This document shows positions 11,604 through 21,035 of a DNA stretch of 64,000 bases, in pieces; within the stretch, counting starts at the first letter, position 1; every line of letters starts with the position of its first letter. Made by a program: the position numbers and the translations under genes. The notes beneath the pieces were generated by a model that was not told the DNA's origin, searched no databases, and worked only from the letters and a program-made list of their open reading frames with translations. This DNA comes from Chromatiales bacterium (GTDB lineage: Bacteria > Pseudomonadota > Gammaproteobacteria > Chromatiales > Chromatiaceae). Location of the stretch: positions 47,561 through 111,560 of the forward strand of contig JANQLO010000071.1 in the NCBI GenBank assembly GCA_028280505.1. Reading direction: 5' to 3'.

Positions 11604-11877
11604 CTGAGTCGTCTACCGGCGGTCGATAAGCCAATCTGTGATCGCGGAGCATCTCCGGCCGTAAGCGGCGAAGGCGGTTGTGTACGTTTACTTCGGCATT
11701 CGGCAAGCGGTGTTTGTCTTACGAATGCCCTGATCGAACCTTATAGCAGGAATTCCGCATTAATCCCGGGAAATAATACGTTTGCCCCGTGAATCTTGCT
11801 CCCAAAAGATGGTCTTATCGACTACTGTTTCGATGTACCGTGATTTGCGTCAGGTAATCTTCAAGAAGGAAAGCACG

Positions 11878-12372
11878 ATGCCGGAGCGATGGCTGCAGAT
11901 CAAGGGTGATCCGTCGGTCAGGGCCTTTTTATTCCAGCAGCGCCGGGTGCCGAGTGATTTCGATGCCAGTATCGAGCAAGTGCTGCGCGTGATGCACGAG
12001 ATGTTGGTGCACAAAGGGGTCTTCCATGCCAAGGTGCATTTCTCGTCATCACAGCTGACCTGTTGGTTTTATGACGACCCCTACAATTACAAGGTCTATG
12101 TCCGTGATCAGGTGACGGCATCCGATTTTCTGAATTCTTTACCAGATTTATCCTACGAAGGACGACAACCGAGAATTGCCGTCGGGCGTATCGGTGAGGT
12201 CTTGGAAGAGTTTCGTCGGCTGCGTCTGACGGATGAGCAGCTGTATCTGCGCAATGGATCGATCAATCGAATCAACGGCTTGATCGGTATGACCTTCTCA
12301 TGTGACGGCAGCCATTACATCGATTGTGACGATTTCTTTCAGCGCCTCGAATGTTTCGGTAAAGACGCGTAA
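11878..12372 (+). CDS. Uncharacterised 164-residue protein
   Basis: No family recognised. The ATG at 11878 is chosen because AAGGA precedes it by seven bases; further upstream in-frame starts (11782 TTG, 11833 ATG) lack such a site. The product is soluble, without signal peptide or membrane helix, rich in aromatic and charged residues (WLQIKGDPSVRAFLF, LTCWFYDDPYNYKVYV). The middle part looks like an alternating beta-sheet segment and the C-terminal part is mixed. It is convergent with lutC (12-bp gap) and divergent from the BLUF operon. Codon use looks like the neighbours, so it is likely a real gene. Confidence 0.7.
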   Translation: MPERWLQIKGDPSVRAFLFQQRRVPSDFDASIEQVLRVMHEMLVHKGVFHAKVHFSSSQLTCWFYDDPYNYKVYVRDQVTASDFLNSLPDLSYEGRQPRIAVGRIGEVLEEFRRLRLTDEQLYLRNGSINRINGLIGMTFSCDGSHYIDCDDFFQRLECFGKDA

Positions 12373-12384
12373 CGACGCGGTCGG

Positions 12385-13026
12385 CTATTCGATGATCAGG
12401 GTGATCAGCGTCTTGGGACCATGGATACCGTAGGCCAGCGTCTGCTCGATATCCGCGGTTTTTGATGGGCCGGAAATCAGCAGCGCATTGGTCGGCATGC
12501 GTGAGGCCCAGTTTTCGGATGCAATCAGCCGGGCGAAGTTGTCGAACAGCCGGTCGGCACGGAGCAGTGCGATATGTACCGGCGGTATCAGCGACATCAG
12601 ACGCGGTTCGTTGGCGTCCGGCCATAGCACCAGGCTGCCGCTCTCGGCCAACCCGCCGAGGGTGCCGGTCAGCGCCACGTCGATCTCGTCGAACAGCGTG
12701 TCTTTCCAATCTTCGATGGGCCGTTCGTAGCGTTTGAGCGCGATATCGTCGGTCGCTGCAGCGGCGAAGGTGTCGGCGACCGGGCCATGTCCGATCAGTA
12801 CCTGTCGTAACTCGCGTTTGGGAAGTTCCTGTTTGACCCAATCGGGCCATTGGTCCGCTTTCAGACGATGGACTTCGCCGCGTACCGCCTGCATGCGTTC
12901 GGTGAATTCGGCGATACGGCGTTCCTGATCCCAGTCGAGCGATTTGGCATAAACTTCCGGCGCGGCAGCCGCATGCAATCGGTTGCTTCGTAGGCGACCG
13001 AGGATATGTTTTTTGTTGTCACTCAT
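12385..13026 (-). CDS. lutC: Lactate utilisation protein LutC (LUD domain)
   Basis: LutC is the third subunit of the iron-sulfur L-lactate oxidising complex LutABC (LldEFG). The start is the ATG at 13026, which overlaps the lutB stop (ATGAGTGA), giving 213 residues, typical for LutC. The LUD-type C-terminal half is recognisable: VALTGTLGGLAESGSLVLW and ALLISGPSKTADIEQTLAYGIHGPKTLITLIIE. No cysteine cluster is present, as expected for LutC. It is the last gene of the leftward operon gntR, CoA-transferase, lutA, lutB, lutC. A longer frame extends upstream, but only overlaps lutB and has no support. Confidence 0.92.
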   Translation of the reverse strand: MSDNKKHILGRLRSNRLHAAAAPEVYAKSLDWDQERRIAEFTERMQAVRGEVHRLKADQWPDWVKQELPKRELRQVLIGHGPVADTFAAAATDDIALKRYERPIEDWKDTLFDEIDVALTGTLGGLAESGSLVLWPDANEPRLMSLIPPVHIALLRADRLFDNFARLIASENWASRMPTNALLISGPSKTADIEQTLAYGIHGPKTLITLIIE

Positions 13027-14452
13027 GACGAAAACCCTCGCGGCGGGCGAGCTCGTGCAGACTGCGGGCGGCCGGTCGGGGTGCGCTACGGTAGCGTGTC
13101 CAAGCGCCCAGTGACGGTGGTGTGAGAAAACGCAGCCGGGTTGCCGCAAGTTTGAACAGCCGGTAAAGCCCGGGGTGGCGATACAACCATTGCCAGACCT
13201 TCCATGCCCCGGCCTCGCCGGATTTGCGCAGGCTGCCGCGCCCGCTGATCGGTGCCGCACTGCGCTCGCCGTTCACCGCCTCGGCACGCAGCCGGTTGAT
13301 CAGTTTCGGCAGCGGGATCTTGACCGGACAGACTTCGCCACAGGCTCCACACATGGTGCAGGCGGATGTCAGGGTGCCGACCTTGTCGATGCCGATGCGT
13401 TGCGGTTCCAGGGCCAGACCGATCGGACCCGGGTAGACGGTACCGTAGGCATGGCCGCCGAGCTGAACATAGACAGGGCAATGATTGATGCAGGCGCCGC
13501 AACGAATGCAGCGCAGGGTGTCCAGCAGCTCATGGTCGACCCGGATGCGAGAGCGTCCGTTGTCGAGTAGCACCAGATGCACGGCTTCGGGACCGTCCAG
13601 TTCGCCGGGTTGGCGCGGCCGGCTGATCATATTGAAATAGGTCGTGATGGGTTGACCGGTCGCCGACTTGGTCAGGATTTCCAGCAGCGGCGGCACGTCG
13701 GAGAGTTTTTCGACCACCTTTTCGATGCCCGTGATGGCGATATGTACGCGTGGCGCCGTTGTGCTCAGTCGGCCGTTGCCCTCGTTTTCCACCAGACATA
13801 GCGTGCCGGTTTCGGCGACGGCGAAATTGACACCGGAGATGCCGGCATCGGCATGGGCGAAACGGGTGCGCAGGATCTCGCGTGTGCTTTGGGTGAGGGT
13901 GTCGATGTCTTCGGTGTAGGGGATCTCCGGATGGAATGTTTTGAACAATCCGGCAACCTCGCGACGGTTTTTATGGATCGCCGGTGCAACAATGTGTGAC
14001 GGCGGCTCCTTGGCGAGTTGGATGATGTACTCGCCGAGGTCGGATTCGATCACGGTCAGGCCACGTTTTTCCAGATAGTGATTCAGCTCGGTCTCTTCGG
14101 AGACCATCGATTTGCCTTTGACCACCGTCTTGGCGTCGGCGGCATGAAGAATGTCATAGATGATCTGGTTGGCTTGTTCAGGGTTCTCCGCCCAGTGCAC
14201 CTGGATACCGTTTTCGGTCAGCTTCGCTTCCAACTGTTCGAGCAGTTGGGGCTGCTTGACCAATGCATTGGCGCGCACCATGCGGGCCTGCTCGCGCAGC
14301 GCTTGCAATTGGACATCGTCGGGGAACTGTTCGGCGCGGCGCGCCATGATGCCGGTGAGCGCGCTACGAAAGTTCTGGCGCAACTGGTCGTTGTGTAACG
14401 CGGCATCGATGCGCTCATGGAATTCTCGTGTTTGGGTGTGTGCCTCACTCAT
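13019..14452 (-). CDS. lutB: Lactate utilisation iron-sulfur protein LutB
   Basis: A 477-residue LutB/LldF subunit. An N-terminal LUD domain (for example KGKSMVSEETELNHYLEKRG and GVNFAVAETGTLCLVENEGN) is followed by two ferredoxin-type [4Fe-4S] motifs, CIRCGACINHCPVY and CTMCGACGEVCPVK, and a C-terminal region of about 80 residues. The start at 14452 overlaps the lutA stop in an ATGA junction, so translation is coupled. A frame continuing further upstream is antisense-like filler over lutA and is ignored. It passes electrons from lactate oxidation within the LutABC complex to an acceptor that has not been settled for the family. Confidence 0.95.
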   Translation of the reverse strand: MSEAHTQTREFHERIDAALHNDQLRQNFRSALTGIMARRAEQFPDDVQLQALREQARMVRANALVKQPQLLEQLEAKLTENGIQVHWAENPEQANQIIYDILHAADAKTVVKGKSMVSEETELNHYLEKRGLTVIESDLGEYIIQLAKEPPSHIVAPAIHKNRREVAGLFKTFHPEIPYTEDIDTLTQSTREILRTRFAHADAGISGVNFAVAETGTLCLVENEGNGRLSTTAPRVHIAITGIEKVVEKLSDVPPLLEILTKSATGQPITTYFNMISRPRQPGELDGPEAVHLVLLDNGRSRIRVDHELLDTLRCIRCGACINHCPVYVQLGGHAYGTVYPGPIGLALEPQRIGIDKVGTLTSACTMCGACGEVCPVKIPLPKLINRLRAEAVNGERSAAPISGRGSLRKSGEAGAWKVWQWLYRHPGLYRLFKLAATRLRFLTPPSLGAWTRYRSAPRPAARSLHELARREGFRHE

Positions 14453-15186
14453 GCGTTGGTCCGCTCCCAGAGAAATTCGGCGATGTGTTGCGTGCCAAGG
14501 CCGTCGCCTTGCTTTTCGAATGCGCCGCCGATGTTCATCAGGCAACCGCAATCCTGACTGATGACCTTTGCGGCGTCCGTGGCGCGTAGCGCATCGGTTT
14601 TGTCTTTCACCATGGCGCCGGAAACGTCCCCCTGTTTGACCGCGAAGGTCCCGCCGAAGCCACAGCATTCGGCCTTGCGGTCTTGCGTGAGCACCTCGAC
14701 GTTGGCGAGTTGCGCAACCAGCGACTCGATCCGGTCGGCCACGCCCATTTCGCGTCGTGCCGAACAAGACGTGTGAATCGCGATCTTCGTCGGTTGACCG
14801 AGGTCTTCGAGTTCGAGTCGCAGCACGTCGACCAGGAACTCGGTCAATTCGAAAGTGCGTTCGGCGACGGCCACGGCTTCCGATTCGTCCGCTTGCCCCG
14901 CAAACAGCTCCGGCCAATGCTTTTTGATCATGCCCGCGCACGAGCCGGACGGCACGACCACGGGAATGTCGCGTGCAAAACAACCGAGCTGTGCGCGCGC
15001 GACCGCGAGGGCCTCGTCGCGATAGCCCGAATTGAAAGCCGGTTGGCCGCAACAGGTTTGATTGTCGGGATAGATCACCTCGACGCCGGCACGCCGGATC
15101 AGCTGCATGCCGGCAAGACCGGCTCGCGGATACATCAGGTCGACGAGGCAAGTCGCGAAGAAATAGATTTGTTGCGGCATGGGCAT
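14449..15186 (-). CDS. lutA: Lactate utilisation protein LutA (CCG-domain Fe-S subunit)
   Basis: A 245-residue LutA/LldE protein made of two cysteine-rich CCG domains, with CCGQPAFNSGY in the first and CCGFGGTFAVK in the second; these domains bind iron-sulfur or noncubane clusters in heterodisulfide reductase relatives. An AAGGAA site sits about 8 bases before the ATG at 15186; a second in-frame ATG follows two codons later. It lies 17 bp after the CoA-transferase gene and overlaps lutB by 4 bp. Role: part of LutABC, the flavin-independent oxidation of L-lactate to pyruvate known from Bacillus, Shewanella and others. Confidence 0.94.
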   Translation of the reverse strand: MPMPQQIYFFATCLVDLMYPRAGLAGMQLIRRAGVEVIYPDNQTCCGQPAFNSGYRDEALAVARAQLGCFARDIPVVVPSGSCAGMIKKHWPELFAGQADESEAVAVAERTFELTEFLVDVLRLELEDLGQPTKIAIHTSCSARREMGVADRIESLVAQLANVEVLTQDRKAECCGFGGTFAVKQGDVSGAMVKDKTDALRATDAAKVISQDCGCLMNIGGAFEKQGDGLGTQHIAEFLWERTNA

Positions 15187-15203
15187 CGAGATGTTCCTTG
15201 GTT

Positions 15204-16751
15204 TCAGTGTTTCGCGGCGGGTACGAACAACGCTTTGTCCATCGTGCGTAAATCCGGTGCGATCTGCGGTTCGAATGCCATCTGCGCCAGTACATCGCGT
15301 GCCGGGTCGATGCCCGGTGCGATTTCGGTAAGCAGCAGGCCTTCCGCGGTTAGTTCGAATACCGCACGTTCGGTGATGTAGCTCACTTGTTGACCGCGTG
15401 TGAAGGCCGCTCGGCCGTTGAAGGTGAGATGTTGAACCTGTTCGACGAATTTCTTCGCTCTGCCTTCCGTTCGAATCTTTGGGCCGGTTCCATCGACGTC
15501 CAAGCGCAGTCCGCCGGACGTGAAGGTGCCCAGAAAGGCAACCGATTTGGCGTTTTGGCTGATATTGACGAAACCGCCGGCACCGGCGGTTCTGTCGCCG
15601 AATCGGCTGACGTTGACGTTGCCGGCACGATCGATCTCTGCCATGCCGAGAAAGGCCTGGTCGAGTCCGCCGCCGTCGTAGAAGTCGAATTGCGCCGGTT
15701 GATCGATGACCGCTGCGGCATTGCTGGCGGCACCAAAGCTCAGACCGCCGGCGGGGATACCGCCGATACCGCCGGGCTCGACGGTCAGCGTGACCTGACT
15801 CAGCATCCCGGTTTCGGTTGCGGCCAGTGCAACAGCCTCGGGCATGCCGATGCCGAGGTTGACGACCGCGCCGGCTCTTAGGGTTTGCGCGGCGCGGCGC
15901 CCGATGACGAGACGTTCGTTCAGGCGCGCGCCGCTCAGTCGTTCGGGAATGCGCGTTTCGCCGGTATAGGCCGGGTTGTAGGACTCGTCGAAGGTTTGCT
16001 CGTGATCGCCCGGCTCGGCCAGCACGACGTGATCGACCAGGATGCCGGGAATACGCACGAGATGCGGGCTGAGTACGTGCCGCTCGGTGACTCGCTCAAC
16101 CTGTACGATGACCCGGCCGCCGCTGTTGTGCACCGCTTGAGCGATGGCCAGCGATTCCAGGTGCAGCGCCTCGTGCTCCATGGTGATGTTGCCGTGAAGA
16201 TCGGCCGTGGTGCCGCGCAAAAAGGCGATATGGATCGGAAAGGCCTTATAGAACAGGTATTCTTCACCGTCGATTTTCATCAGGCGTACCAGTTCTTCGT
16301 CGGCCGAACGGTTCAGTCGTCCACCATCGATTCTCGGGTCGGCGAAGGTATGCAGACCCACACGGGTCAATGCGCCCGGCCGGCCGCCTGCGATATCGCG
16401 GTACAGATGGGTAATGACACCCTGCGGCAAATTGTAGGCGGCGACTTTTTCTTCCGCTGCGAGCCGGCCGACACGCGGGACCAGTCCCCAATGGCCGCCG
16501 ACGACTTTGCGCAATAAACCCGCGTGTCCGAGATGGTTGAGTCCGCGTTCCTGGCCGTCGCCCTGGCCGGCGGCATATACCAGGGTCAAATCGTTGGGTG
16601 TGGCGGTGTCAATAAAACGTCGTTCAAGCGCCTTGAGCAAGGTTTCCGGTACGCCGATGCCGACGAAGCCACCCGTCGCCAGGGTCGCGCCGTCGGGTAT
16701 GCGGGCGACGGCATCGATGGCACTGCACAGTTTGCCCTGTTGCTGTGTCAC
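15204..16751 (-). CDS. Acyl-CoA:carboxylate CoA-transferase (propionate/acetoacetate type)
   Basis: A fused alpha-beta family I CoA-transferase, about 515 residues, close in size to E. coli YdiF. The N-terminal half has [16 protein letters not shown] and YAAGQGDG; the C-terminal half has the catalytic-glutamate region [14 protein letters not shown] and [11 protein letters not shown]. The glutamate forms the covalent CoA thioester in this family. The chosen start is GTG at 16751, 4 bp after the gntR stop; no good alternative was seen, so the exact start is uncertain. Its place between the regulator and lutABC suggests a job in activating or recycling a short organic acid such as lactate, propionate or acetate. 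The precise acids cannot be read from the sequence. Confidence 0.9.
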   Translation of the reverse strand: MTQQQGKLCSAIDAVARIPDGATLATGGFVGIGVPETLLKALERRFIDTATPNDLTLVYAAGQGDGQERGLNHLGHAGLLRKVVGGHWGLVPRVGRLAAEEKVAAYNLPQGVITHLYRDIAGGRPGALTRVGLHTFADPRIDGGRLNRSADEELVRLMKIDGEEYLFYKAFPIHIAFLRGTTADLHGNITMEHEALHLESLAIAQAVHNSGGRVIVQVERVTERHVLSPHLVRIPGILVDHVVLAEPGDHEQTFDESYNPAYTGETRIPERLSGARLNERLVIGRRAAQTLRAGAVVNLGIGMPEAVALAATETGMLSQVTLTVEPGGIGGIPAGGLSFGAASNAAAVIDQPAQFDFYDGGGLDQAFLGMAEIDRAGNVNVSRFGDRTAGAGGFVNISQNAKSVAFLGTFTSGGLRLDVDGTGPKIRTEGRAKKFVEQVQHLTFNGRAAFTRGQQVSYITERAVFELTAEGLLLTEIAPGIDPARDVLAQMAFEPQIAPDLRTMDKALFVPAAKH

Positions 16752-16755
16752 GGGT

Positions 16756-17517
16756 TCACAGCTCGGGGACTTTATACATGGACGAGTACAGCTGTGAGTT
16801 ACGGGAGAGACGCGCCTGGCTTTGGAAGTCGCGGAACGATTGATAAGCGAACTCGAGATGGAACTTGGCCTTGTCGCGTGCGGCCTCGGGGTCACGGTCC
16901 ATGATGGCGGTCACCATCGCTTTGTGCTGCCCACAGATCTGTTCGACGAATTTCGGTGCGGCGTAAAACTGGTCGAGATACGAGTGAATGGTGTTTTCCA
17001 ACACATCGCGCACGGCATGCATGAAGTGCAGCAGTACGATGTTGTGCGCGCTCTCGATGATCGATAAGTGGAAATCGCTGTCCACTTTGAGTTTGTCGGT
17101 ACTGGCTGCTTGAGAACGATGCACTTCGGCCATGTGATTGAAGCGTGTCCAGATGCGTTCGCGATCGCCGTCCGTTGCGCGCGATGCCGCATTGAACGCA
17201 GCGACGCCTTCGAGTTCCTTACGTACCTCGAGGGTTGCGAATTCAGCGTCCGGCTGATCTTTCAATAACATCAGCAACGGATCGCTGAAGCTCGACGAAA
17301 GCCCCTCCGCGACATAGGTTCCGCCGCCCTGGCGGGTGCTCAGCAGGCCTTTGCTGGCGAGTTTCTGTATGGCTTCGCGCAATGACGGGCGCGAGATGCC
17401 AAGGCGTTCCGACAATTGTCGTTCGGCGGGCAATCGTTCTCCCGGCTTGAGGGTGCCGTCGGCGATCATGCCTTCGAGCTGTTCGGCGATCTGGTCGGAG
17501 AGTTTTCGTCTTTGCAT
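16756..17517 (-). CDS. GntR-family regulator with FCD domain (LldR/PdhR-like)
   Basis: A 253-residue FadR-subfamily repressor. The N-terminal winged helix ([21 protein letters not shown] and [20 protein letters not shown]) is followed by an all-helical FCD ligand domain with metal/ligand-type residues in [21 protein letters not shown] and [16 protein letters not shown]. LldR and PdhR, the closest functional relatives, respond to lactate and pyruvate. A perfect TGGT-N3-ACCA operator lies at 17528-17538, immediately upstream of its start, which points to autoregulation. It begins the leftward operon and faces the TRAP/dehydrogenase genes, so it likely controls both arms. Confidence 0.92.
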   Translation of the reverse strand: MQRRKLSDQIAEQLEGMIADGTLKPGERLPAERQLSERLGISRPSLREAIQKLASKGLLSTRQGGGTYVAEGLSSSFSDPLLMLLKDQPDAEFATLEVRKELEGVAAFNAASRATDGDRERIWTRFNHMAEVHRSQAASTDKLKVDSDFHLSIIESAHNIVLLHFMHAVRDVLENTIHSYLDQFYAAPKFVEQICGQHKAMVTAIMDRDPEAARDKAKFHLEFAYQSFRDFQSQARLSRNSQLYSSMYKVPEL

Positions 17518-17525
17518 TCGCAGTT

Positions 17526-17541
17526 AATGGTCTTACCAATT
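17526..17541. promoter_or_regulatory. Candidate GntR/FCD operator before the regulator gene
   Basis: AATGGTCTTACCAATT contains the perfect dyad TGGT-CTT-ACCA at 17528-17538, the core recognised by FadR-subfamily repressors such as PdhR and LldR. It ends 9 bp before the regulator's start codon side, overlapping its ribosome-site region. The sequence is seen directly; the binding protein is inferred to be the adjacent regulator. Confidence 0.7.
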
Positions 17542-17716
17542 ATCCAGATTGCAGTTTAGACGCTTGTATCGGTTTTCTCAAGTCATTGTGACCAATAACC
17601 GACGGTTTCGCTAAAGGGTGTGGTTTGCGCTCTGATATAGACAATTTATGCGTAAATTTGCCCATTAATATTAGTAAATTTCTATATATGACTACTTTGT
17701 GTACACAAGTCCGCGC

Positions 17717-17773
17717 TTGACAGTCGACGATATTCTGCCAGAATGCCGTGGCCTTACCAATTTACCAATTGGT
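17717..17773 (+). promoter_or_regulatory. Candidate dctP promoter with downstream repressor half-sites
   Basis: TTGACA at 17717-17722 is a perfect -35 box. Sixteen bases later CAGAAT (17739-17744) matches four of six positions of a -10 box. About 10 bases further, where transcription would begin, lie two direct ACCAATT half-sites (17756-17762 and 17764-17770), the second overlapping an inverted AATTGGT to make the palindrome ACCAATTGGT (17764-17773). The same half-site forms the operator at 17526-17541. The rest of the 313-bp divergent region is AT-rich (17635-17700), with another partial half-site, TGACCAAT, near 17588. Confidence 0.6.
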
Positions 17774-17830
17774 TTTGTTAAAACGGGTTCAGCAGCTGGA
17801 ACCCCTGCCTATCCTGCTTGGAGGAGCCGC

Positions 17831-18913
17831 ATGAAAAGAACATTGTTGAGTCTGGCCACCGCGACTGCGCTGACCCTAACGCTTGCATCCGCCCCGACCA
17901 TGGCCGCGAAAAAGGTGCTGCTAAAAGTGCCGGTCTGGTTCGGCACCCATTTGACTGGCCTGGGGTCGACCCCGAAATGGTTGGCAGAGCATGTCAACGA
18001 CGCCTCGGGCGGCAGTGTCAAGATCAAGATCTACGAGCCGGGCAAGCTGATTCCGCCCAAGGAGATCGTGGAGGCAGTGTCGAAAGGCCAGGTCAATGCC
18101 GGTTGGACCACGCCGGGCTATAACACCGGGCTGCTGGGACAGAAAGGCGCGATCTTCTCGGCCGTGCCGTTTGGTCCGGACGCACCGGAATTTCTCGCCT
18201 GGGTCTATTACGGTGACGGCCGCAAGCTGTGGCAGGAAACTTACGACAAGGCCGGCTATAACGTCCATTCCATTCCCTGTTCGATCATCGCACCGGAGAC
18301 TTCGGGTTGGTTCTCCAAGCCGATCGACAAGCCGGAGGATCTCGATGGCTTGCGTATGCGCTTCTTCGGTCTGGGCGCGCTGGTGATGGAAAAGCTGGGT
18401 GTGAGCACCTCGTTGTTGCCGTCGAAAGAGATTTTCCCGGCATTGGAAAAGGGTGCAATCGACGCAACCGAGTTTTCCATGCCCGCGATCGACAAGCTGC
18501 TCGGTTTCCACAAGATCCTCAAGTACAACTACTTCCCGGGTTGGCATCAGCCGGCGACGATGTTCGAGTTGATCATCAACAAAGACACCTGGAACAAGAT
18601 GGACAAACAACAGCAGGGAGTCCTCGAGATGGGCTGTAAAGCGGCCATGCTCGACGGTCTGGCGCTGGGTGAAGCGATTCAGTTCCCGGAGATCAAAGCC
18701 AATGCCGCCAAAGGTGTCGAAGTGCGTTACTGGTCGGATGAAATGCTGAATACCTTCCGCGCCAAGTGGGATGAAGTCGTTGCCGAAGAAGGTGCCAAAG
18801 ATCCCGATTTCAAGCGTATCTACGACAATCTGCAGGCTTTCCGAGCCGACTATGCGGAGTGGAACAAGCTCGGCTTCCTGCCGCGCCCGGGTACGAAGCG
18901 CGTCGCCGAGTGA
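17831..18913 (+). CDS. dctP: TRAP transporter substrate-binding protein DctP
   Basis: A 360-residue periplasmic binding protein. The ATG at 17831 follows GGAGGAG and gives a standard signal peptide cut near APTMAAKK; the longer upstream frame has no such features. The mature protein shows the DctP layout, including ETSGWFSKPI, DLDGLRMRFFGLGALV and GAIDATEFSMPAIDKLLGF; the conserved arginine in LRMR is the carboxylate-binding residue in this family. The set of motifs resembles the 2-oxoacid/lactate-binding branch (TakP-like) rather than the C4-dicarboxylate branch, which suits the lactate genes around it. Ligand identity is inference. Confidence 0.92.
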   Translation: MKRTLLSLATATALTLTLASAPTMAAKKVLLKVPVWFGTHLTGLGSTPKWLAEHVNDASGGSVKIKIYEPGKLIPPKEIVEAVSKGQVNAGWTTPGYNTGLLGQKGAIFSAVPFGPDAPEFLAWVYYGDGRKLWQETYDKAGYNVHSIPCSIIAPETSGWFSKPIDKPEDLDGLRMRFFGLGALVMEKLGVSTSLLPSKEIFPALEKGAIDATEFSMPAIDKLLGFHKILKYNYFPGWHQPATMFELIINKDTWNKMDKQQQGVLEMGCKAAMLDGLALGEAIQFPEIKANAAKGVEVRYWSDEMLNTFRAKWDEVVAEEGAKDPDFKRIYDNLQAFRADYAEWNKLGFLPRPGTKRVAE

Positions 18914-18942
18914 TGCCGTAAGCAAAGGCACTGGCGTGCCTA

Positions 18943-18972
18943 CCCCCGGGGACGGCGGTAACGCCCCGGGGG
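18943..18972 (+). other. Strong hairpin between dctP and dctQ
   Basis: CCCCCGGGG (18943-18951) pairs perfectly with CCCCGGGGG (18964-18972) over a 12-base loop. There is no T-run, so it is not a classical terminator. In TRAP operons the binding protein is needed in excess over the permease; a hairpin at this place could protect the dctP message end or reduce read-through. The role is inferred. Confidence 0.7.
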
Positions 18973-18999
18973 CATTCAACAAAAACCGGGGTCTTCGTC

Positions 19000-19629
19000 A
19001 TGACAGATCATTCTCCAGCCGCCGACTTCTATATCCCGATCGTTGCCGCGATGAACGGTTTTGTACGCCGGATCGCCGAGGCAACGGCTTGGTTCAATGT
19101 GGCGCTCATTGTGGTGATCGTGGTGCAGGTGGTCCTGCGCTACGGCTTCAACAAAGGCCTGGTGCCGTTGGAAGAATTGATGTGGCATCTGTATGCAGTG
19201 GCCTTCATGTTCGGCATGGCCTATGCGGTCACCAACGATTCCCACATTCGGGTGGACATCGTGCATATGGCGTTACCCAAACGCGCCCAGCACATTTTCG
19301 AGATTCTCGGCATTTTGCTATTGCTGATGCCTTTTTTATGGATTGTGTTCGACCACAGTGTGGGTTGGGTCGCCGAGGCCTATCGCGTGAACGAATCTTC
19401 GGCCAATCCGACCGGCCTGCCGTATCGCTGGATCATCAAAGCGGTAGTGCCGGCAACCATGGTGTTGATCTTCATTGCCGCGCTGGCTCGACTGATCCAG
19501 GAGGTCATGCTGTTGTTGCATTTCGGCAAGGAACCCGACGATGACACGCCGGGTCGGGTATCGATGATTCGCCATCTGTTCCAACCGCAGCGTAAGGACG
19601 AAGATGACCGTAACGGGGGAGCGAACTGA
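19000..19629 (+). CDS. dctQ: TRAP transporter small permease DctQ
   Basis: A 209-residue membrane protein with four predicted helices (for example FNVALIVVIVVQVVLRYGF, YAVAFMFGMAYAV, ILGILLLLMPFLWIVF and VVPATMVLIFIAALARLIQE). The DctQ features LEELMWHLYAVAFMFG and AYAVTNDSHIRVDIV are clear. A hydrophilic C-terminal tail (about 35 residues) is longer than in many DctQ proteins. The stop TGA overlaps the dctM ATG by one base, so translation is coupled. It forms the complex with DctM that imports the DctP-bound substrate using a sodium gradient. Confidence 0.93.
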   Translation: MTDHSPAADFYIPIVAAMNGFVRRIAEATAWFNVALIVVIVVQVVLRYGFNKGLVPLEELMWHLYAVAFMFGMAYAVTNDSHIRVDIVHMALPKRAQHIFEILGILLLLMPFLWIVFDHSVGWVAEAYRVNESSANPTGLPYRWIIKAVVPATMVLIFIAALARLIQEVMLLLHFGKEPDDDTPGRVSMIRHLFQPQRKDEDDRNGGAN

Positions 19630-21023
19630 TGCATCTCGAACCCGAAAACTACCTGGTCATCGCGATGTTCGTGTCGTTCATCGCGCTGTTGTTTACCGGT
19701 TTCCCCGTCGCCTGGATACTGGCGGGCGTCGGTATCGCTTTCGCCGGTGTCGCGTATTGGACCGACGCCATGGGCTGGACGCTGACCGGTCTGGACTACA
19801 ACACCCTCGGGCTGCTGACCGGACGCATCTTCAGCATCATGGACAATTGGGTGCTGGTCGCCTTGCCCATGTTCATTTTTATGGGCTTGATGCTCGACAA
19901 GTCCGGCGTGGCCGAACGCATGATGCACTCGATGCAGAAGTTGTTCGGCAACGTTCGGGGTGGGTTGGCGATCACGGTTACGCTGATCGGTATCATCCTC
20001 GCCGCATCGACCGGCATTATCGGTGCGTCGGTGGTGCTGCTTGGCGTGATGTCGCTGCCGGTCATGCTCAAACAGCATTATCACAAGCCTTTGGCGCTCG
20101 GCACCGTGGCTGCGTCAGGCTGTCTCGGTATTCTTATACCGCCGTCGATCATGCTGGTCATCATGGGGGATCAGCTCGGCGTGTCGGTGGGCGATCTGTT
20201 CATGGGCGCCGTGTTCCCCGGCGTCATCCTCGGTTTCTTGTACGTGTTCTACATCTATATCTATGGCCGTTTGAAACCGGAGAATGCGCCGCTCGCGGCC
20301 GACCACAAACCGATCGAGCTTTCCGATGTACTCCAGGTCATGATCGATATACTGCCACCGGCGTTGCTGATCCTCGCCGTGCTGGGTTCGATCTTCGCCG
20401 GCGTTGCGACCGTGACCGAGGCATCGGGCATAGGCGCACTCGGCGCGACCGTCTTGTCCGCGGCCTATAAGCGACTTAATTTCGCGGTGTTCAAAGAGGT
20501 GGTAATCAACACGATGAACACCTCGGCCTATATCTTCGCCATCTTTGTCGGTGCGACCATTTTCGCACTGGTATTGCGTGAATGTGGCGGTGACGAACTG
20601 ATCGAATCCGCGCTGACCGGTTTGGGGCTTGGCCCGTATGGCTTGATTGCCGTGATCCTATTGGTCGTGTTCCTGCTCGGTTTCTTCCTCGATTGGATCG
20701 AGATCAGTCTGATCATGTTGCCGTTGCTGGGACCGGTCGTCATGGGACTCGATCTGGCAGTGGATGGTTACGGCGTGGTCGACAATCCGAACCTGGTCTG
20801 GTTCGCTTTGTTGGTTGCGGTGACTTTGCAGACCTCGTTCCTGACACCGCCAGTCGGCTTTGCGATTTTCTATCTCAAAGGCGTTTGCCCGGCCGGGGTC
20901 AAGTTGGTGGAAATCTACAAGGGTGTGGTGCCCTTCATCATCCTGCAGTTGATCGGTCTTGGCCTGGTGTTCGCGTTCCCGCAGTTGGTGACCTGGTTGC
21001 CTGCGATCGCATACGGCAACTAG
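19629..21023 (+). CDS. dctM: TRAP transporter large permease DctM
   Basis: A 464-residue, highly hydrophobic permease with about 12 helices. Family signatures include LTGFPVAWILAG-like (LFTGFPVAWILAGVGIAFAG), GILIPPSIMLVIMGDQLGVS, and the C-terminal TSFLTPPVGFAIFYLKGV. It is the ion-coupled transport subunit, working with DctQ and DctP. The FAD/Fe-S dehydrogenase gene begins 12 bp after its stop, which places substrate uptake and oxidation in one transcript. The family uses sodium; that is family knowledge, not seen here. Confidence 0.95.
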   Translation: MHLEPENYLVIAMFVSFIALLFTGFPVAWILAGVGIAFAGVAYWTDAMGWTLTGLDYNTLGLLTGRIFSIMDNWVLVALPMFIFMGLMLDKSGVAERMMHSMQKLFGNVRGGLAITVTLIGIILAASTGIIGASVVLLGVMSLPVMLKQHYHKPLALGTVAASGCLGILIPPSIMLVIMGDQLGVSVGDLFMGAVFPGVILGFLYVFYIYIYGRLKPENAPLAADHKPIELSDVLQVMIDILPPALLILAVLGSIFAGVATVTEASGIGALGATVLSAAYKRLNFAVFKEVVINTMNTSAYIFAIFVGATIFALVLRECGGDELIESALTGLGLGPYGLIAVILLVVFLLGFFLDWIEISLIMLPLLGPVVMGLDLAVDGYGVVDNPNLVWFALLVAVTLQTSFLTPPVGFAIFYLKGVCPAGVKLVEIYKGVVPFIILQLIGLGLVFAFPQLVTWLPAIAYGN

Positions 21024-21035
21024 CGGGGCGGCGCG

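Noticed and set aside
17921..18982. Minus-strand frame of 353 codons over dctP; also 21597-22619 over the dehydrogenase
   Set aside because: Antisense shadows without ribosome sites or recognisable domains.
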